Part shown: positions 1 to 9,081 of the stretch, one piece after another
Numbering within the stretch: the stretch's first letter is position 1
Layout: each line of letters begins with the position of its first letter
The notes under the pieces: generated by a model
Seen by the model: the letters and a program-made list of their open reading frames with translations, nothing else
What the model was told of the DNA's origin: nothing
The model's database searches: none
Origin: JBDROU01 sp043809745 [NCBI: bacterium]
Lineage (GTDB): Bacteria; Elusimicrobiota; JBDRMW01
DNA length: 64,000 nt
Assembly (NCBI GenBank): GCA_043809745.1
Contig: JBDROU010000073.1
Location: forward strand, 62,001-126,000
Reading direction: 5' to 3'
Position numbers and translations under genes: made by a program

Positions 1-1
1 G

Positions 2-481
2 CTATCAAAAGATATTTCTGTGAAAAGGATAAGAATACACGGTGATCTTCATCTCGGGCAGGTGCTTTTTACAGGTAATGATGTAATCTTCATTGATTTC
101 GAAGGAGAACCTGCCAGGTCTATCAGTCAAAGGCGTTCCAAACACTCAGCTATAAAGGACGTAGCAGGTATCATGCGTTCATTCCATTATGCGAGTTACA
201 GTGAGTTATTCAGGAAACTTGCTGTAGAACAAAAAGATCGCGCCCTTCTTTTGCCGTGGGCGGAGGTTTGGTATATGTTTGTAAGCGGGGTGTATCTCCA
301 CGCGTACAGGGAATCAGTGAAAGGTGCTTCATTTGTGCCTGCCGACGATAAAGAGTTCATGATACTTTTAAGGGCTTTTATGCTGGAAAAAGCGGTGTAT
401 GAACTCATGTATGAATTGAATAACCGTCCTAGATGGGTTGATATACCGCTCTATGCTATAAAACAATTGGTTAAGGAGTAA
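2..481 (+). CDS. treS: Maltokinase domain, C-terminal part of trehalose synthase/maltokinase (5' end cut by window)
   Basis: The reading frame is already open at base 2 and runs to TAA at 479-481, so only about the last 160 residues are seen. They carry the aminoglycoside-phosphotransferase-like catalytic loop IHGDLHLGQVL, then IDFEGEPA with the metal-binding Asp, and DVAGIMRSFHYA, which are typical of maltokinase (Mak/Pep2) and of the C-terminal half of TreS-Mak fusions. The known reaction is ATP-dependent phosphorylation of maltose to maltose 1-phosphate, which feeds alpha-glucan synthesis. glgB follows after 2 bp, which fits a trehalose/maltose-to-glycogen operon. Whether a TreS domain is fused upstream cannot be seen; a stand-alone maltokinase is the alternative. 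An internal GTG at 20 is not a real start because the conserved fold needs upstream residues. Confidence 0.75.
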   Translation, partial: LSKDISVKRIRIHGDLHLGQVLFTGNDVIFIDFEGEPARSISQRRSKHSAIKDVAGIMRSFHYASYSELFRKLAVEQKDRALLLPWAEVWYMFVSGVYLHAYRESVKGASFVPADDKEFMILLRAFMLEKAVYELMYELNNRPRWVDIPLYAIKQLVKE

Positions 482-483
482 GC

Positions 484-2418
484 ATGGCAGGTAGAATGAA
501 ATCAAAGACCTTGGTATATAATGATATTTCTCTTTTTACTGAATATGATGTTCATCTATTCTGTGAAGGGAATCACTTTAATATCGCTGAAAAGCTCGGT
601 GCTCATATACTAACACATAATGAAATGGAAGGAACGTATTTTGCGCTCTGGGCTCCGAATGCTTCAGAAGTATCGGTAGTTGGAGATTTTAATAGTTGGA
701 AGCAGGGGATGCATCAACTTAATGTCAGATGGGATAGCTCCGGTATTTGGGAAGGATTCATTCCTGATGTCGGTCATGGTACGAAGTATAAATTTCAAAT
801 TATTTCCAAAAATAAAAAATACAAGGCTGCTAAATGTGATCCATTCGCGCGTTTTCATGAAATTCCTCCCAAGACCGCTTCGCTGGTTTGGGATATGTCA
901 TATATATGGAATGATGATGAATGGATGAAAACTCGTGCAAAACGCAATGCATTGGATGCGCCAATTTCAATTTATGAGGTACATCTTGGTTCATGGCAGA
1001 GGGTGCCTGAAGATGAAAACAGATTCCTTACTTATAGGGAAGTTGCACCAAAACTTGCAGCATATGTTAAAGAGATGGGCTTTACACATGTTGAATTTTT
1101 GCCGGTAATGGAACATCCATTTTATGGTTCCTGGGGCTATCAGATTACGGGTTATTTTTCCCCTACCGCACGTTATGGAAAACCTCAGGATTTTATGTAC
1201 CTTATGGACTATTTGCATCAGCAGGAAATTGGGGTGATACTTGATTGGGTTCCTTCACATTTCCCCGATGATGAACATGGACTTGTATATTTTGACGGAA
1301 CTCATCTTTTTGAACATAAGGATCCGCGCAAAGGGTTCCATCCTGACTGGAACAGTTATATTTTCAATTATGGCAGAAATGAGGTAAAGAATTTTCTTAT
1401 CAACAATGCACTTTTTTGGTTTGAAACCTATCATGTGGACGGCCTGCGTGTGGATGCGGTGGCTTCAATGTTATATCTTAATTATTCCAGAAAAGAAGGC
1501 GAGTGGGTGCCCAATCAGTATGGAGGAAGGGAAAACCTGGAAGCTATTCAGTTTATGAGGCAGCTGAACCAGGTAGTTTATGAACACCATCCTGATGTAC
1601 AGACCTTTGCGGAAGAATCAACTGCCTGGCCGATGGTATCAAGGCCAACATATGTTGGGGGACTTGGTTTTGGTTTTAAATGGAATATGGGCTGGATGCA
1701 TGATACTCTGGCGTTTTTGCAGAATGATCCAGTTTACCGGAAATATCATCATAATCAGCTTACATTTACCGCATGGTATGCATTCGCAGAAAATTTTGTT
1801 CTACCGCTCTCTCATGATGAAGTAGCGCATGGTAAAGGATCGCTGCTGCAAAAGATGCCGCAGGATGACTGGCAGAAGCATGCAAACTTAAAACTGCTTT
1901 TTGGATTCATGTATGCTCATCCGGGAAAGAAACTCCTTTTTATGGGAGGCGAGTTCGGACAATGGAATGAGTGGACGCACGATCAGAGTTTGGACTGGCA
2001 TTTACTGGGAAGCCCGTTTCATCAACATATGCAGAAATGGGTGAAAGATCTCAATATGTTTTACATCCGCGCATCTGCCCTCTATGAGATTGACTATTCT
2101 CAGGAAAGTTTTGAATGGATTGATTCTGCTGACTCTGAGAATAGTGTAATTTCTTTTGTGAGAAAGGGTAAGAATCCCGGTGAATGTGTTTTAGTTGTCT
2201 GCAATTTCACCCCTATACCACGGCACAATTATAGGATTGGTGTGCCGCTTAAAGGTACCTGGCAAGAAGTGCTTAATAGTGATGCCAAGGAATATGGGGG
2301 GAGCTCCCATGGCAACTTTGGCAGCGTAAAGACCGCTGCGATCGGTTCGCACGGCAGGTATTTTGGCCTTTCAATAACTGTTCCTCCATTAGGTGTTGTT
2401 TTTTTCATACATAAGTAA
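484..2418 (+). CDS. glgB: 1,4-alpha-glucan branching enzyme (GH13)
   Basis: This is a 644-residue GH13 branching enzyme that cuts alpha-1,4 chains and re-attaches them as alpha-1,6 branches in glycogen. An N-terminal CBM48-like segment (YFALWAPNASEVSVVGDFN, near residues 40-60) precedes the TIM barrel. All four GH13 regions are visible: DWVPSHFP (Asp254), GLRVDAVAS (nucleophile Asp324), FAEEST (acid/base Glu377), and LSHDEVAHGK (Asp445). The C-terminal beta-sandwich ends at residue 644, a usual length for the family. The ATG lies 2 bp after the stop of the maltokinase gene, so the two are cotranscribed and probably coupled. No missing catalytic residue or frameshift is seen. Confidence 0.96.
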   Translation: MAGRMKSKTLVYNDISLFTEYDVHLFCEGNHFNIAEKLGAHILTHNEMEGTYFALWAPNASEVSVVGDFNSWKQGMHQLNVRWDSSGIWEGFIPDVGHGTKYKFQIISKNKKYKAAKCDPFARFHEIPPKTASLVWDMSYIWNDDEWMKTRAKRNALDAPISIYEVHLGSWQRVPEDENRFLTYREVAPKLAAYVKEMGFTHVEFLPVMEHPFYGSWGYQITGYFSPTARYGKPQDFMYLMDYLHQQEIGVILDWVPSHFPDDEHGLVYFDGTHLFEHKDPRKGFHPDWNSYIFNYGRNEVKNFLINNALFWFETYHVDGLRVDAVASMLYLNYSRKEGEWVPNQYGGRENLEAIQFMRQLNQVVYEHHPDVQTFAEESTAWPMVSRPTYVGGLGFGFKWNMGWMHDTLAFLQNDPVYRKYHHNQLTFTAWYAFAENFVLPLSHDEVAHGKGSLLQKMPQDDWQKHANLKLLFGFMYAHPGKKLLFMGGEFGQWNEWTHDQSLDWHLLGSPFHQHMQKWVKDLNMFYIRASALYEIDYSQESFEWIDSADSENSVISFVRKGKNPGECVLVVCNFTPIPRHNYRIGVPLKGTWQEVLNSDAKEYGGSSHGNFGSVKTAAIGSHGRYFGLSITVPPLGVVFFIHK

Positions 2419-2430
2419 TTCGCGTATGCT
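2402..2430 (+). promoter_or_regulatory. Possible leaderless promoter of enzyme I gene
   Basis: A TATGCT -10-like box at 2425-2430 ends 6 nt before ATG 2437, and no Shine-Dalgarno sequence precedes that ATG. A weak TTTTCA -35-like hexamer lies 17 bp upstream, inside the 3' end of glgB. If used, transcription would start at or next to the ATG. Support is the spacing only. Confidence 0.3.
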
Positions 2431-2436
2431 ATTTTT

Positions 2437-4269
2437 ATGAATAAAAAAATCTATCCACATTCAATAATGAAGGTATACAAAGGAGAAAGTATTTTTCCGG
2501 GGCTTGTATTGGGTAATGCTGAAGTGGTAAAAAATATGCTTACATTCGAGAAAAGACTTACCACAATTACTCAAGATTCGGTAGAGCAAGAAAAGAATAG
2601 ATTCAATAAAGCTGTAGAGATTTCCGTAAATGAACTTAAAGAGTTATTAAAAAAGTCAAGTGACATTGTTGAGAAGCAGGTAAGAGACATTTTCAATGTG
2701 CATCTGCAGATTTTAAATGACGAGGTATTTATTCGTGAGATTTTAAATAATATTAAGTCTGAATTACTTAATTCAGAAGGAGCAATTACTGCGGCGGTTG
2801 AGCAATATAAGCAGAACTTCTCTAACTCGGCTTCTGAACAGATAAAGGCAAAAATTGCCGATTTAGTTGATATCAAACAGCGTTTAATATCTCATTTATA
2901 TGTTGCTTCAACCCAGGAAACAATGGAGGGAATAAAGAAAAAAACTTCTCTTAATGAAGCGATAATACTTGTCACGCAAATGCTTTTGCCTTCTACATTA
3001 GCGTCACTTGATAGAAATAAAGTTAAAGGTATTGTAACTGAGTTGGGAAGTAAATATTCTCACAGCGCGGTGATAGCTCATTCGCTCGGTATACCAATTA
3101 TATTTGATGTAAATAATGTAGTAAGTAACATTCAAGATGAGGACGAGCTTATTGTTGATGGGACATCTGGTACCGTGTTTTTGCATCCCACCGAAGAGCT
3201 AAAGGGAAAATATAAAAAAGCAAAAGAAAAATTTATTGAATATCAGAATATTCTTGATTCTCAGAAAAAATCGCCGGCGGTAACACAAGATAGAAAAAAA
3301 ATAGAGCTCTATGCAAATGTCGGCATGATTGAAGATTTGGACAAGGCATTGCAAAACAATGCGGATGGGGTGGGGCTTTTTAGAACCGAAATACCATTTC
3401 TTTTGATCAAACAATTCCCAGACGAAAGATTACAGGTTAAAATATTTAGAAAAGTTGTTGAGGGAATGAAGGGCAAGCCGGTGGGTATTCGCCTGTTTGA
3501 TATCGGATCTGATAAGGTGGTTAGTTATCTTCCAATCGCAAAAGAGCTGAATCCCAATCTGGGATGGAGAGCAATTCGTATTTTTTTGGATAATCCCGAT
3601 CTGTTAAAAATTCATATGCGCGCAATCCTTAAGGCAAGCGCTTACGGAAATGCAAAAGTTATTATTCCCATGGTATGTATACTAGAAGAAGTGCTTGCGA
3701 TAAAACAGATGTTGTATGAGGTAAGCAAAGAACTTGAGCGGGATGGCGAACCATTTAAAAAAGATATACAGCTGGGTATTATGATTGAGGTGCCTTCGGC
3801 TGTTTTGATTGCAGAACACTTAATTAAAGAGGTTGATTTTTTTTGTGTTGGAACAAATGATTTGATTCAATATACGCTTGCGATTGACAGAGATAACCCC
3901 CGTGTTTCTAAATACTTTGATCCTTTAAGCCCACCCATTATACAAATGCTTCAGAAGATTGCGTGTGTAACAAAACAAGAAAGAAAAGATTTATATATAT
4001 GCGGCATGATGGCTGCCGAACCGCTCTATATTCCGTTGCTTATAGGCATGGGATACGAAAAACTTAGCGTTAATCCCCATGCAATCGGGATAGCAAAAGA
4101 TATTATAAGAAATATTTCTTTTGATGATGCAGAGATTTTAGCGCAAGAAATTATAAAAAAGAAGACAGGCCTCGAGATAAAAGAGATACTGGTTGAATAC
4201 TTTAGCAGAATTGAAAAAACATACGATATATATTTCCATTCATTAGGAGAAGTTGCAAATAAATGTTAA
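2437..4269 (+). CDS. ptsI: PTS enzyme I (phosphoenolpyruvate-protein phosphotransferase)
   Basis: This 610-residue protein has the three parts of enzyme I: an HPr-binding helical domain (about 20-160), the phosphohistidine domain with SKYSHSAVIAHSLGIP (His209), and a PEP-utilising TIM barrel with GVGLFRTE, the acidic metal site near GTNDLIQY, and the catalytic Cys522 in CGMMAAEP. Enzyme I moves phosphate from PEP to HPr in the cytoplasm. The family usually begins at a motif like MKVYKGESIFPG, so ATG 2467 is an alternative start; ATG 2437 is kept because a -10-like box sits just before it. No HPr, EII or HPr kinase gene is near, so it may serve regulation of glycogen metabolism rather than sugar uptake, which is inference from the glgB neighbour. 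Confidence 0.9.
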   Translation: MNKKIYPHSIMKVYKGESIFPGLVLGNAEVVKNMLTFEKRLTTITQDSVEQEKNRFNKAVEISVNELKELLKKSSDIVEKQVRDIFNVHLQILNDEVFIREILNNIKSELLNSEGAITAAVEQYKQNFSNSASEQIKAKIADLVDIKQRLISHLYVASTQETMEGIKKKTSLNEAIILVTQMLLPSTLASLDRNKVKGIVTELGSKYSHSAVIAHSLGIPIIFDVNNVVSNIQDEDELIVDGTSGTVFLHPTEELKGKYKKAKEKFIEYQNILDSQKKSPAVTQDRKKIELYANVGMIEDLDKALQNNADGVGLFRTEIPFLLIKQFPDERLQVKIFRKVVEGMKGKPVGIRLFDIGSDKVVSYLPIAKELNPNLGWRAIRIFLDNPDLLKIHMRAILKASAYGNAKVIIPMVCILEEVLAIKQMLYEVSKELERDGEPFKKDIQLGIMIEVPSAVLIAEHLIKEVDFFCVGTNDLIQYTLAIDRDNPRVSKYFDPLSPPIIQMLQKIACVTKQERKDLYICGMMAAEPLYIPLLIGMGYEKLSVNPHAIGIAKDIIRNISFDDAEILAQEIIKKKTGLEIKEILVEYFSRIEKTYDIYFHSLGEVANKC

Positions 4270-4654
4270 AATCGCGTGAGAAAGCCTTCCGTACATGAAT
4301 GTTCCCGAATTTTTTCTGGACAATTCAAAGATCCCCTAAAGGTTTCTAATATATAGTTATAACTGCCATATCATATTAAAAAAAAGAATATTATTTAACT
4401 CTGAAATACTGATTTGAACCATTTTAGATTTAGCGAAAAATAGCCAAAATTTCTTACATTATTTTACAAGAATTTTACATGATATTTACTTGCAGATGCT
4501 ATAATATATGGCATATATAAAATTAAAGGTTAAAATTTTAGCGGCTTCACTATTTTTATGTCCATGTCTATAGAGCTAGCTATCGGGTATCTGTTTTCGG
4601 TAAAACTATTTAAAATTTAAGAACAGTTAAGCAGTCAATTTAGAAGATAACTTT
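4270..4654. other. 385-bp intergenic region with activator-type promoter and long leader
   Basis: No ORF with family features is seen. The first half is AT-rich with no clear terminator hairpin. It holds the repeat-bearing promoter at 4454-4505, followed by a leader of about 140 nt before ATG 4655. The leader contains a small hairpin (GTTTT-CGGT-AAAAC near 4591) and a weak AGAAG ribosome-binding match. A regulatory RNA cannot be called from this. Confidence 0.5.
4454..4505 (+). promoter_or_regulatory. PhoB/PhoP-type activator promoter (four TTTACA-like repeats, extended -10)
   Basis: Repeats TTACA, TTACA, TTACA and TTACT begin at 4454, 4464, 4475 and 4486 (steps of 10, 11 and 11 bp); three of the four are preceded by T. 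The -10 box TATAAT at 4500-4505 begins 14 bp after the start of the last repeat and has an extended TG at 4497-4498. No -35 hexamer is at the normal place (4477-4482 reads ACATGA). OmpR/PhoB-family regulators bind direct repeats at 11-bp period that replace the -35 box. The same layout recurs at 18801-18853 and 48074-48126. Confidence 0.6.
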
Positions 4655-6424
4655 ATGAAATATTTAGTCTGCAGGAGTATTTTGTTATTAATTGGGTTAT
4701 ATTTATTCGAAAGCAGCGCTTATTCCTACAATCTGCTTAAGCCGTTAGGAACCGCTGAATCGGGTAGTGATTTAATTGAGTTATTTGACGAAGAAAATAA
4801 TAGTGAAAATAGTGAAAAGATTACAGGGTATATTGCTTTTGTAATCGGAGATAGAAGAATAAGATTTTCAGTGAATGGGTATACAAAAGGTAAATTGATA
4901 TGCACGCGGGATGATAAAGACAAAAATATTGTCAGGATTCATCCTGTCAAAGGGAGTTCAAAATCTCACCTTGAGATTAAAAGAATTGAAAATGAAATAG
5001 TTGTTGCTTTTATTGATTTTGATATTGAACCTGGTATAGGTCCCAAAAGGATCGGTGAATTTCATGAGACAATGAAACCAGATGAATATAATCAACGTTT
5101 TCCTATTCTGGAAACATATCTGGCTGGAAGAGAATTAATTGATTTAGCAAACGGAATATCGAATAAGCATAATCGGGAGGAAGGGGTGTTTGAGTTACTT
5201 GAGAAGCTTGCGGTAAGCAGGCCCAGTTTGAAAAGCGTATTAGCCAAAAGAACGGATATTTGTGATTTTGCAATATATTTTCCAGAAAATGTTAGTAATA
5301 GAATTCACCCGGTGTATATATTAAGAGATAAAGTAAGGAATTCAAGATTTGTTGCTCTTGTGGATGAGAACAATCCTGATAATCGAATTGTATTTGAATC
5401 CTATGACACTAAAACATTTCTTTTAAATGGGAATGAGAAAGTAGAAATGCCGGATGAAGATGCTAAACAAAAAAAGCAAATTTCTTTGTACAATCTGAAA
5501 TCTATCGATGGTTTTGCAAAGAAGCTAACATGCAGGAAATTAGCTGCTATAAATCTCTCGAAATATTTGGGGTATAATTCGGGCGTAAGTTTCGCGAGGG
5601 GCATTTCGTTAAATTTTAAAAAAAGTCTTAAAACCCGAGATAATTTGAAATTGATTACATTGGCTCATAGAGATATGGCTGGACGCAGGAGTTCGTTCCC
5701 AATATATTTAGTTGATTTGGGAGCATTGGAGGAATTTGAATTAAAAGGTAATGAAAAAGAGACAATGACTTTGGAAGAAGTAAATGACTCTAACGGCAAA
5801 TATATTGCATTTAAAAAAACTGATATTAGGGTATTTCCGGAATGGCTTACTGATATTCAGCAGGACAGATATGAATATTTTAGAAGAATTGTTGAGATTA
5901 CGGATAAGGAAACTGTTTATGAAGTATACCGCAGACTGGATCAAGATGATCGTATAACCTCGATACATATTGCAGATGATAACAAAACATTTACTGTAGA
6001 AGGTTTGGAGATTAATAGCAAACCTATTGTATTTAAAGCGATGCATTTTCATTTAAGCCTTCTGTTATATGCAATGTGCGATTATATTGAAACCTATAAT
6101 ATTGAAAAAATTGTAATATCAGAATCATTAAAGAATGTAGCTATAAATAATTTGGAAGAAATGATTGAAGCTGGTTGGGGAAGTGTCCCATTGGAATTTG
6201 TTCCTGAAAATATTGACGGAGAAGAAGCCTGGTTTGCGAAAGAAAGAAAAAAGTATTATTGGAATATGTCGAGAACTGATGATTTGGATGTAAAAGAAAG
6301 GAAAGCAAAACAGGCCCTATTAAAGATGCAAGATAATCTATTCGTATTTTTCCCGGTTAGCATGAGATCCAAACCGGCATTAGAAATCGGGCAAAATATG
6401 CAGATAATTGACACATCAAAATAA
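4655..6424 (+). CDS. Exported protein of unknown function
   Basis: I do not recognise this 589-residue protein. It starts with a Sec signal peptide (short n-region with Arg7, hydrophobic core ILLLIGLYLFESSAYS, residues about 9-24). The rest is soluble and charged, with no repeat and no further membrane segment. A segment near residues 430-520 (ITSIHIADDNKTFTVEGLEI followed by a helix-rich stretch ending NNLEEMIEAGWG) looks like a small alpha/beta domain; its dyad of helices resembles acyltransferase-type folds but no catalytic motif is clear. The C-terminal residues 566-589 contain FFPVSMRSKPALEIGQ. It lies behind the repeat-type promoter at 4454-4505 and 70 bp before the exported deacetylase-like gene, so a joint role in envelope or extracellular polymers is plausible but unproven. 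Confidence 0.75.
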   Translation: MKYLVCRSILLLIGLYLFESSAYSYNLLKPLGTAESGSDLIELFDEENNSENSEKITGYIAFVIGDRRIRFSVNGYTKGKLICTRDDKDKNIVRIHPVKGSSKSHLEIKRIENEIVVAFIDFDIEPGIGPKRIGEFHETMKPDEYNQRFPILETYLAGRELIDLANGISNKHNREEGVFELLEKLAVSRPSLKSVLAKRTDICDFAIYFPENVSNRIHPVYILRDKVRNSRFVALVDENNPDNRIVFESYDTKTFLLNGNEKVEMPDEDAKQKKQISLYNLKSIDGFAKKLTCRKLAAINLSKYLGYNSGVSFARGISLNFKKSLKTRDNLKLITLAHRDMAGRRSSFPIYLVDLGALEEFELKGNEKETMTLEEVNDSNGKYIAFKKTDIRVFPEWLTDIQQDRYEYFRRIVEITDKETVYEVYRRLDQDDRITSIHIADDNKTFTVEGLEINSKPIVFKAMHFHLSLLLYAMCDYIETYNIEKIVISESLKNVAINNLEEMIEAGWGSVPLEFVPENIDGEEAWFAKERKKYYWNMSRTDDLDVKERKAKQALLKMQDNLFVFFPVSMRSKPALEIGQNMQIIDTSK

Positions 6425-6494
6425 AAAAGATGAAAACAAAAGTTAATGCTTACTTTTATTTCCGGGCAACTTAAATTTTGTCATAGGTAAGTGT

Positions 6495-7937
6495 ATGAGA
6501 ATGCCAATATTATTAATACGTTTTTCATTGATATGCATGCTAGTTCTCATTAATGAACCAGTTTTTGCTTTAGCGCCGCCGGCCATTCCATTGGATTTAT
6601 CAAAGCAACGGAATGCAGGTGTTCCCAAGCAGGGCGATGTTAATAGAGAGCAATTAATAGAGCGTGTGATGCAGCTTGCATATAGCGATGCTCCAATAGG
6701 GGTTGAAGAAGAAAAGATGATTGCAACATTGATGGAGTACGGGACTCACGACCCCGATGTTCAAAGGGCGATAATGACTTTGTCTTGGAAGAGGAAGATC
6801 CCTGTTGGAGGGGTGTTCGATAACTTTTACTTGGACGGGGTTAAAGTTGCAGTTGTGCCTGATAAAAATTTACGAATTTCATACGAACGCGGGCCGATAT
6901 TTGAAAGTTGTTTTCCTTTAGAGAAACAGGGTATGATAATTGAGACTCATCCTGATGATATAGCTGTGCATACAGCATGTGTTACAAAAGAGATTATAAA
7001 ACGAGTAACGGGTGATATTTCGATTCAAGAATCAGAAGTTCAAGAGCCCAAAGTATATTACTGTTCAGGTAAATATCCGTTTTTAGTCACCGCAATTCCT
7101 GACGCGGCCGGGGTGAGTAATCAGTATGTTCATTCGGAGCTGGTTAACCTGCCCGCTGAAATAAGGAATAAGAGCTTTGATGAAATAAAGCAGTGGATAC
7201 GAGTGAAAGAAGCTGAAGATTGCATTAAACGGTTGCAGCTGCCTGAACCGTATTATTCAAATTTAATGATAAAATTACCGGTAAAGAAGCCAAAAATTGA
7301 AGGAGAAAGGTTATTGTCATACGAAACAATTTTTAAAGAACCCTCAGCTGATATATGCCAGCAAATTGAAAAATATGTAATTGAACATCTGGCTGGTTAC
7401 TACATAATGGTACATCCTTTCAGCTATCACCCGCACCACCGCTCTATTACCAAGGAATTCCTTAAGGCGATATGGCGTCATAATAGGGATGCTGATATAT
7501 ACTTTTGGTCAGCTGGCAAAGTGTATGATATTATGAAATTTCAACCTAATGTGGTGTTTCTTTACGGCCCGGATTATGAAAATCATAAGGAATCCATAGT
7601 AGTAGATTCATTCCCGTCACAGAATGCCCGTCAGGATATCCCCCTATATTATGCTGACATGGTTAGAAATAAAGCGAGAAAAGCTGCAAAAAAAATATAT
7701 AAAATTTTGACACCAATATATGGGGATGAATATATTAACGCACTGGAGCTTCTTTTCCCTTACGCCGAAAGGCTAATTAAAGTAAAACTATCAGAATGGG
7801 ATGGGAACGGTAAATTTCAAGACCAATTGAATGGTATATCGCATGTGCTTTTCCAACCTCCAGAATTACATATCAGCCAGAAATTAGTACCTCAGCTAAA
7901 TCCCAAGGTAATGAAATTACAAAATAATTCTTTATAG
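6495..7937 (+). CDS. Exported PIG-L/LmbE-like deacetylase
   Basis: This 480-residue protein has a signal peptide (residues 1-27, ending VFALAPPA). The motif ETHPDDIAVHTA (His152, Asp154, Asp155) matches the HPDDE zinc/catalytic motif of PIG-L/LmbE N-acetylglucosamine deacetylases, and YHPHHRSITKEFLKAI (His312, His314, His315) matches their second zinc-His motif. Family enzymes remove N-acetyl groups from GlcNAc-containing glycolipids or thiol conjugates. Here the last acid of HPDDE is Ile, but the expected metal ligands remain. About 130 residues precede the domain, which is unusual, and the 160 residues between the two motifs are longer than usual. The start has no strong ribosome-binding site; ATG 6501 is an alternative. 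It probably shares the promoter at 4454-4505 with the upstream gene. Confidence 0.6.
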   Translation: MRMPILLIRFSLICMLVLINEPVFALAPPAIPLDLSKQRNAGVPKQGDVNREQLIERVMQLAYSDAPIGVEEEKMIATLMEYGTHDPDVQRAIMTLSWKRKIPVGGVFDNFYLDGVKVAVVPDKNLRISYERGPIFESCFPLEKQGMIIETHPDDIAVHTACVTKEIIKRVTGDISIQESEVQEPKVYYCSGKYPFLVTAIPDAAGVSNQYVHSELVNLPAEIRNKSFDEIKQWIRVKEAEDCIKRLQLPEPYYSNLMIKLPVKKPKIEGERLLSYETIFKEPSADICQQIEKYVIEHLAGYYIMVHPFSYHPHHRSITKEFLKAIWRHNRDADIYFWSAGKVYDIMKFQPNVVFLYGPDYENHKESIVVDSFPSQNARQDIPLYYADMVRNKARKAAKKIYKILTPIYGDEYINALELLFPYAERLIKVKLSEWDGNGKFQDQLNGISHVLFQPPELHISQKLVPQLNPKVMKLQNNSL

Positions 7938-7968
7938 TGAGATCTCAATAGTAGTATGGGGGCATATA

Positions 7969-9081
7969 TTAGAATGATTCATTGTAGAAGAAATAAAATG
8001 CGTTGGCTTCATCGCCGGATTCGGTTGAGTTTACCGCAAAATCTAGTCTGATGTTGATATTTTCTTTGGAGTTTACCGTGTATCTAATTCCTAAGCCCCC
8101 TGCTTTTTTCATGCCCTTAAACAATCTATCGCTGAAAACAGGCGCAACCTGAGCAAAGCCGCCGAACAGCACTAATCCTAAGCGTTCATAGATTGGGGTG
8201 CGGTATTCGCTCTGAATCCCAAAAAAGTGCTTATCCCTGTATCTTCCTGAGGTATACCCTCTGAGAAGTGAGCTTCCTCCAAGAAATGGAAGGTTTTGAA
8301 ACGGCACATTACCTTTGCAACTGTCCACAATTCCATTAATGCCAACTACCTGTTTCCCGGTTATATTAATAAAATGCTTGGCATTAAGGTGCAGTTTTTT
8401 GTAATCATTGTCGCTGCCTAACCAATCTTCATAAGAAATAATCTCAAGATTTATAAGAGAACCGCTTAAAGTATAAAATACATTGTCACGGGTGTCCATG
8501 CTTACCGAAAATCCAATTCCGGAAGAGCGGTCTGAACCGCTGCCGACCACGAGATTGTTCTCAAGTTTACCACCTCGTTCTTTATCAGAGATTGTATATT
8601 TATCAAAATCAAACAGCGCCCCGATATACAAATTATCAGTTATTCCTTTTGCAGCGCCCAGTTTTATAGAAACGCTGTGAGAAGTATAATCTTCTTTCAT
8701 AGAAAAAGTTGTATCTGGGCCTATCCCGTAAAAACTATCCGGGAATTTGGATAATTTGATTTTATTCTTAAACCTCCACGATCCATCGAGCTTATAAATT
8801 GTGCTGTCAAGTACAGCAATTATCTGATTCTCCTGAGTAATTAACAAAGGCCCCTGAATAGTATCAGGTTTGTTATCTGCGACTCCTTTGTCTCTAACCA
8901 ATATGCCTAGAATACCTAATCCAGTTTTTGTATCAGGAGAGTAGAAAAATACCGGTATGAATATCTTGTCCCAAGATGATTTGGTATTTCCTTGCTTTTC
9001 AAAATTAGCAGCGAAACATATGTGCGGTAATAAAGTTATTATAATTAAAACAATGATATTTAATAAACGAATCGCTTTCAT
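7969..9081 (-). CDS. Omp85/BamA-superfamily beta-barrel protein (no POTRA)
   Basis: This 370-residue protein has a signal peptide (core LLNIIVLIIITLLPHICFA) followed directly by a surface-antigen (Bac_surface_Ag, Omp85) barrel. The family hallmark on loop 6 is visible as LRGYTSGRYRDK near residue 275, and the chain ends with aromatic FYFFYNESF, the usual terminal strand. No POTRA domain fits between the signal peptide and barrel, so it resembles the short Omp85 proteins with a periplasmic tail of about 30 residues. It overlaps the upstream lipoprotein gene by 4 bp (ATGA), which implies translational coupling and a possible partner relation. Substrate unknown. Confidence 0.75.
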   Translation of the reverse strand: MKAIRLLNIIVLIIITLLPHICFAANFEKQGNTKSSWDKIFIPVFFYSPDTKTGLGILGILVRDKGVADNKPDTIQGPLLITQENQIIAVLDSTIYKLDGSWRFKNKIKLSKFPDSFYGIGPDTTFSMKEDYTSHSVSIKLGAAKGITDNLYIGALFDFDKYTISDKERGGKLENNLVVGSGSDRSSGIGFSVSMDTRDNVFYTLSGSLINLEIISYEDWLGSDNDYKKLHLNAKHFINITGKQVVGINGIVDSCKGNVPFQNLPFLGGSSLLRGYTSGRYRDKHFFGIQSEYRTPIYERLGLVLFGGFAQVAPVFSDRLFKGMKKAGGLGIRYTVNSKENINIRLDFAVNSTESGDEANAFYFFYNESF

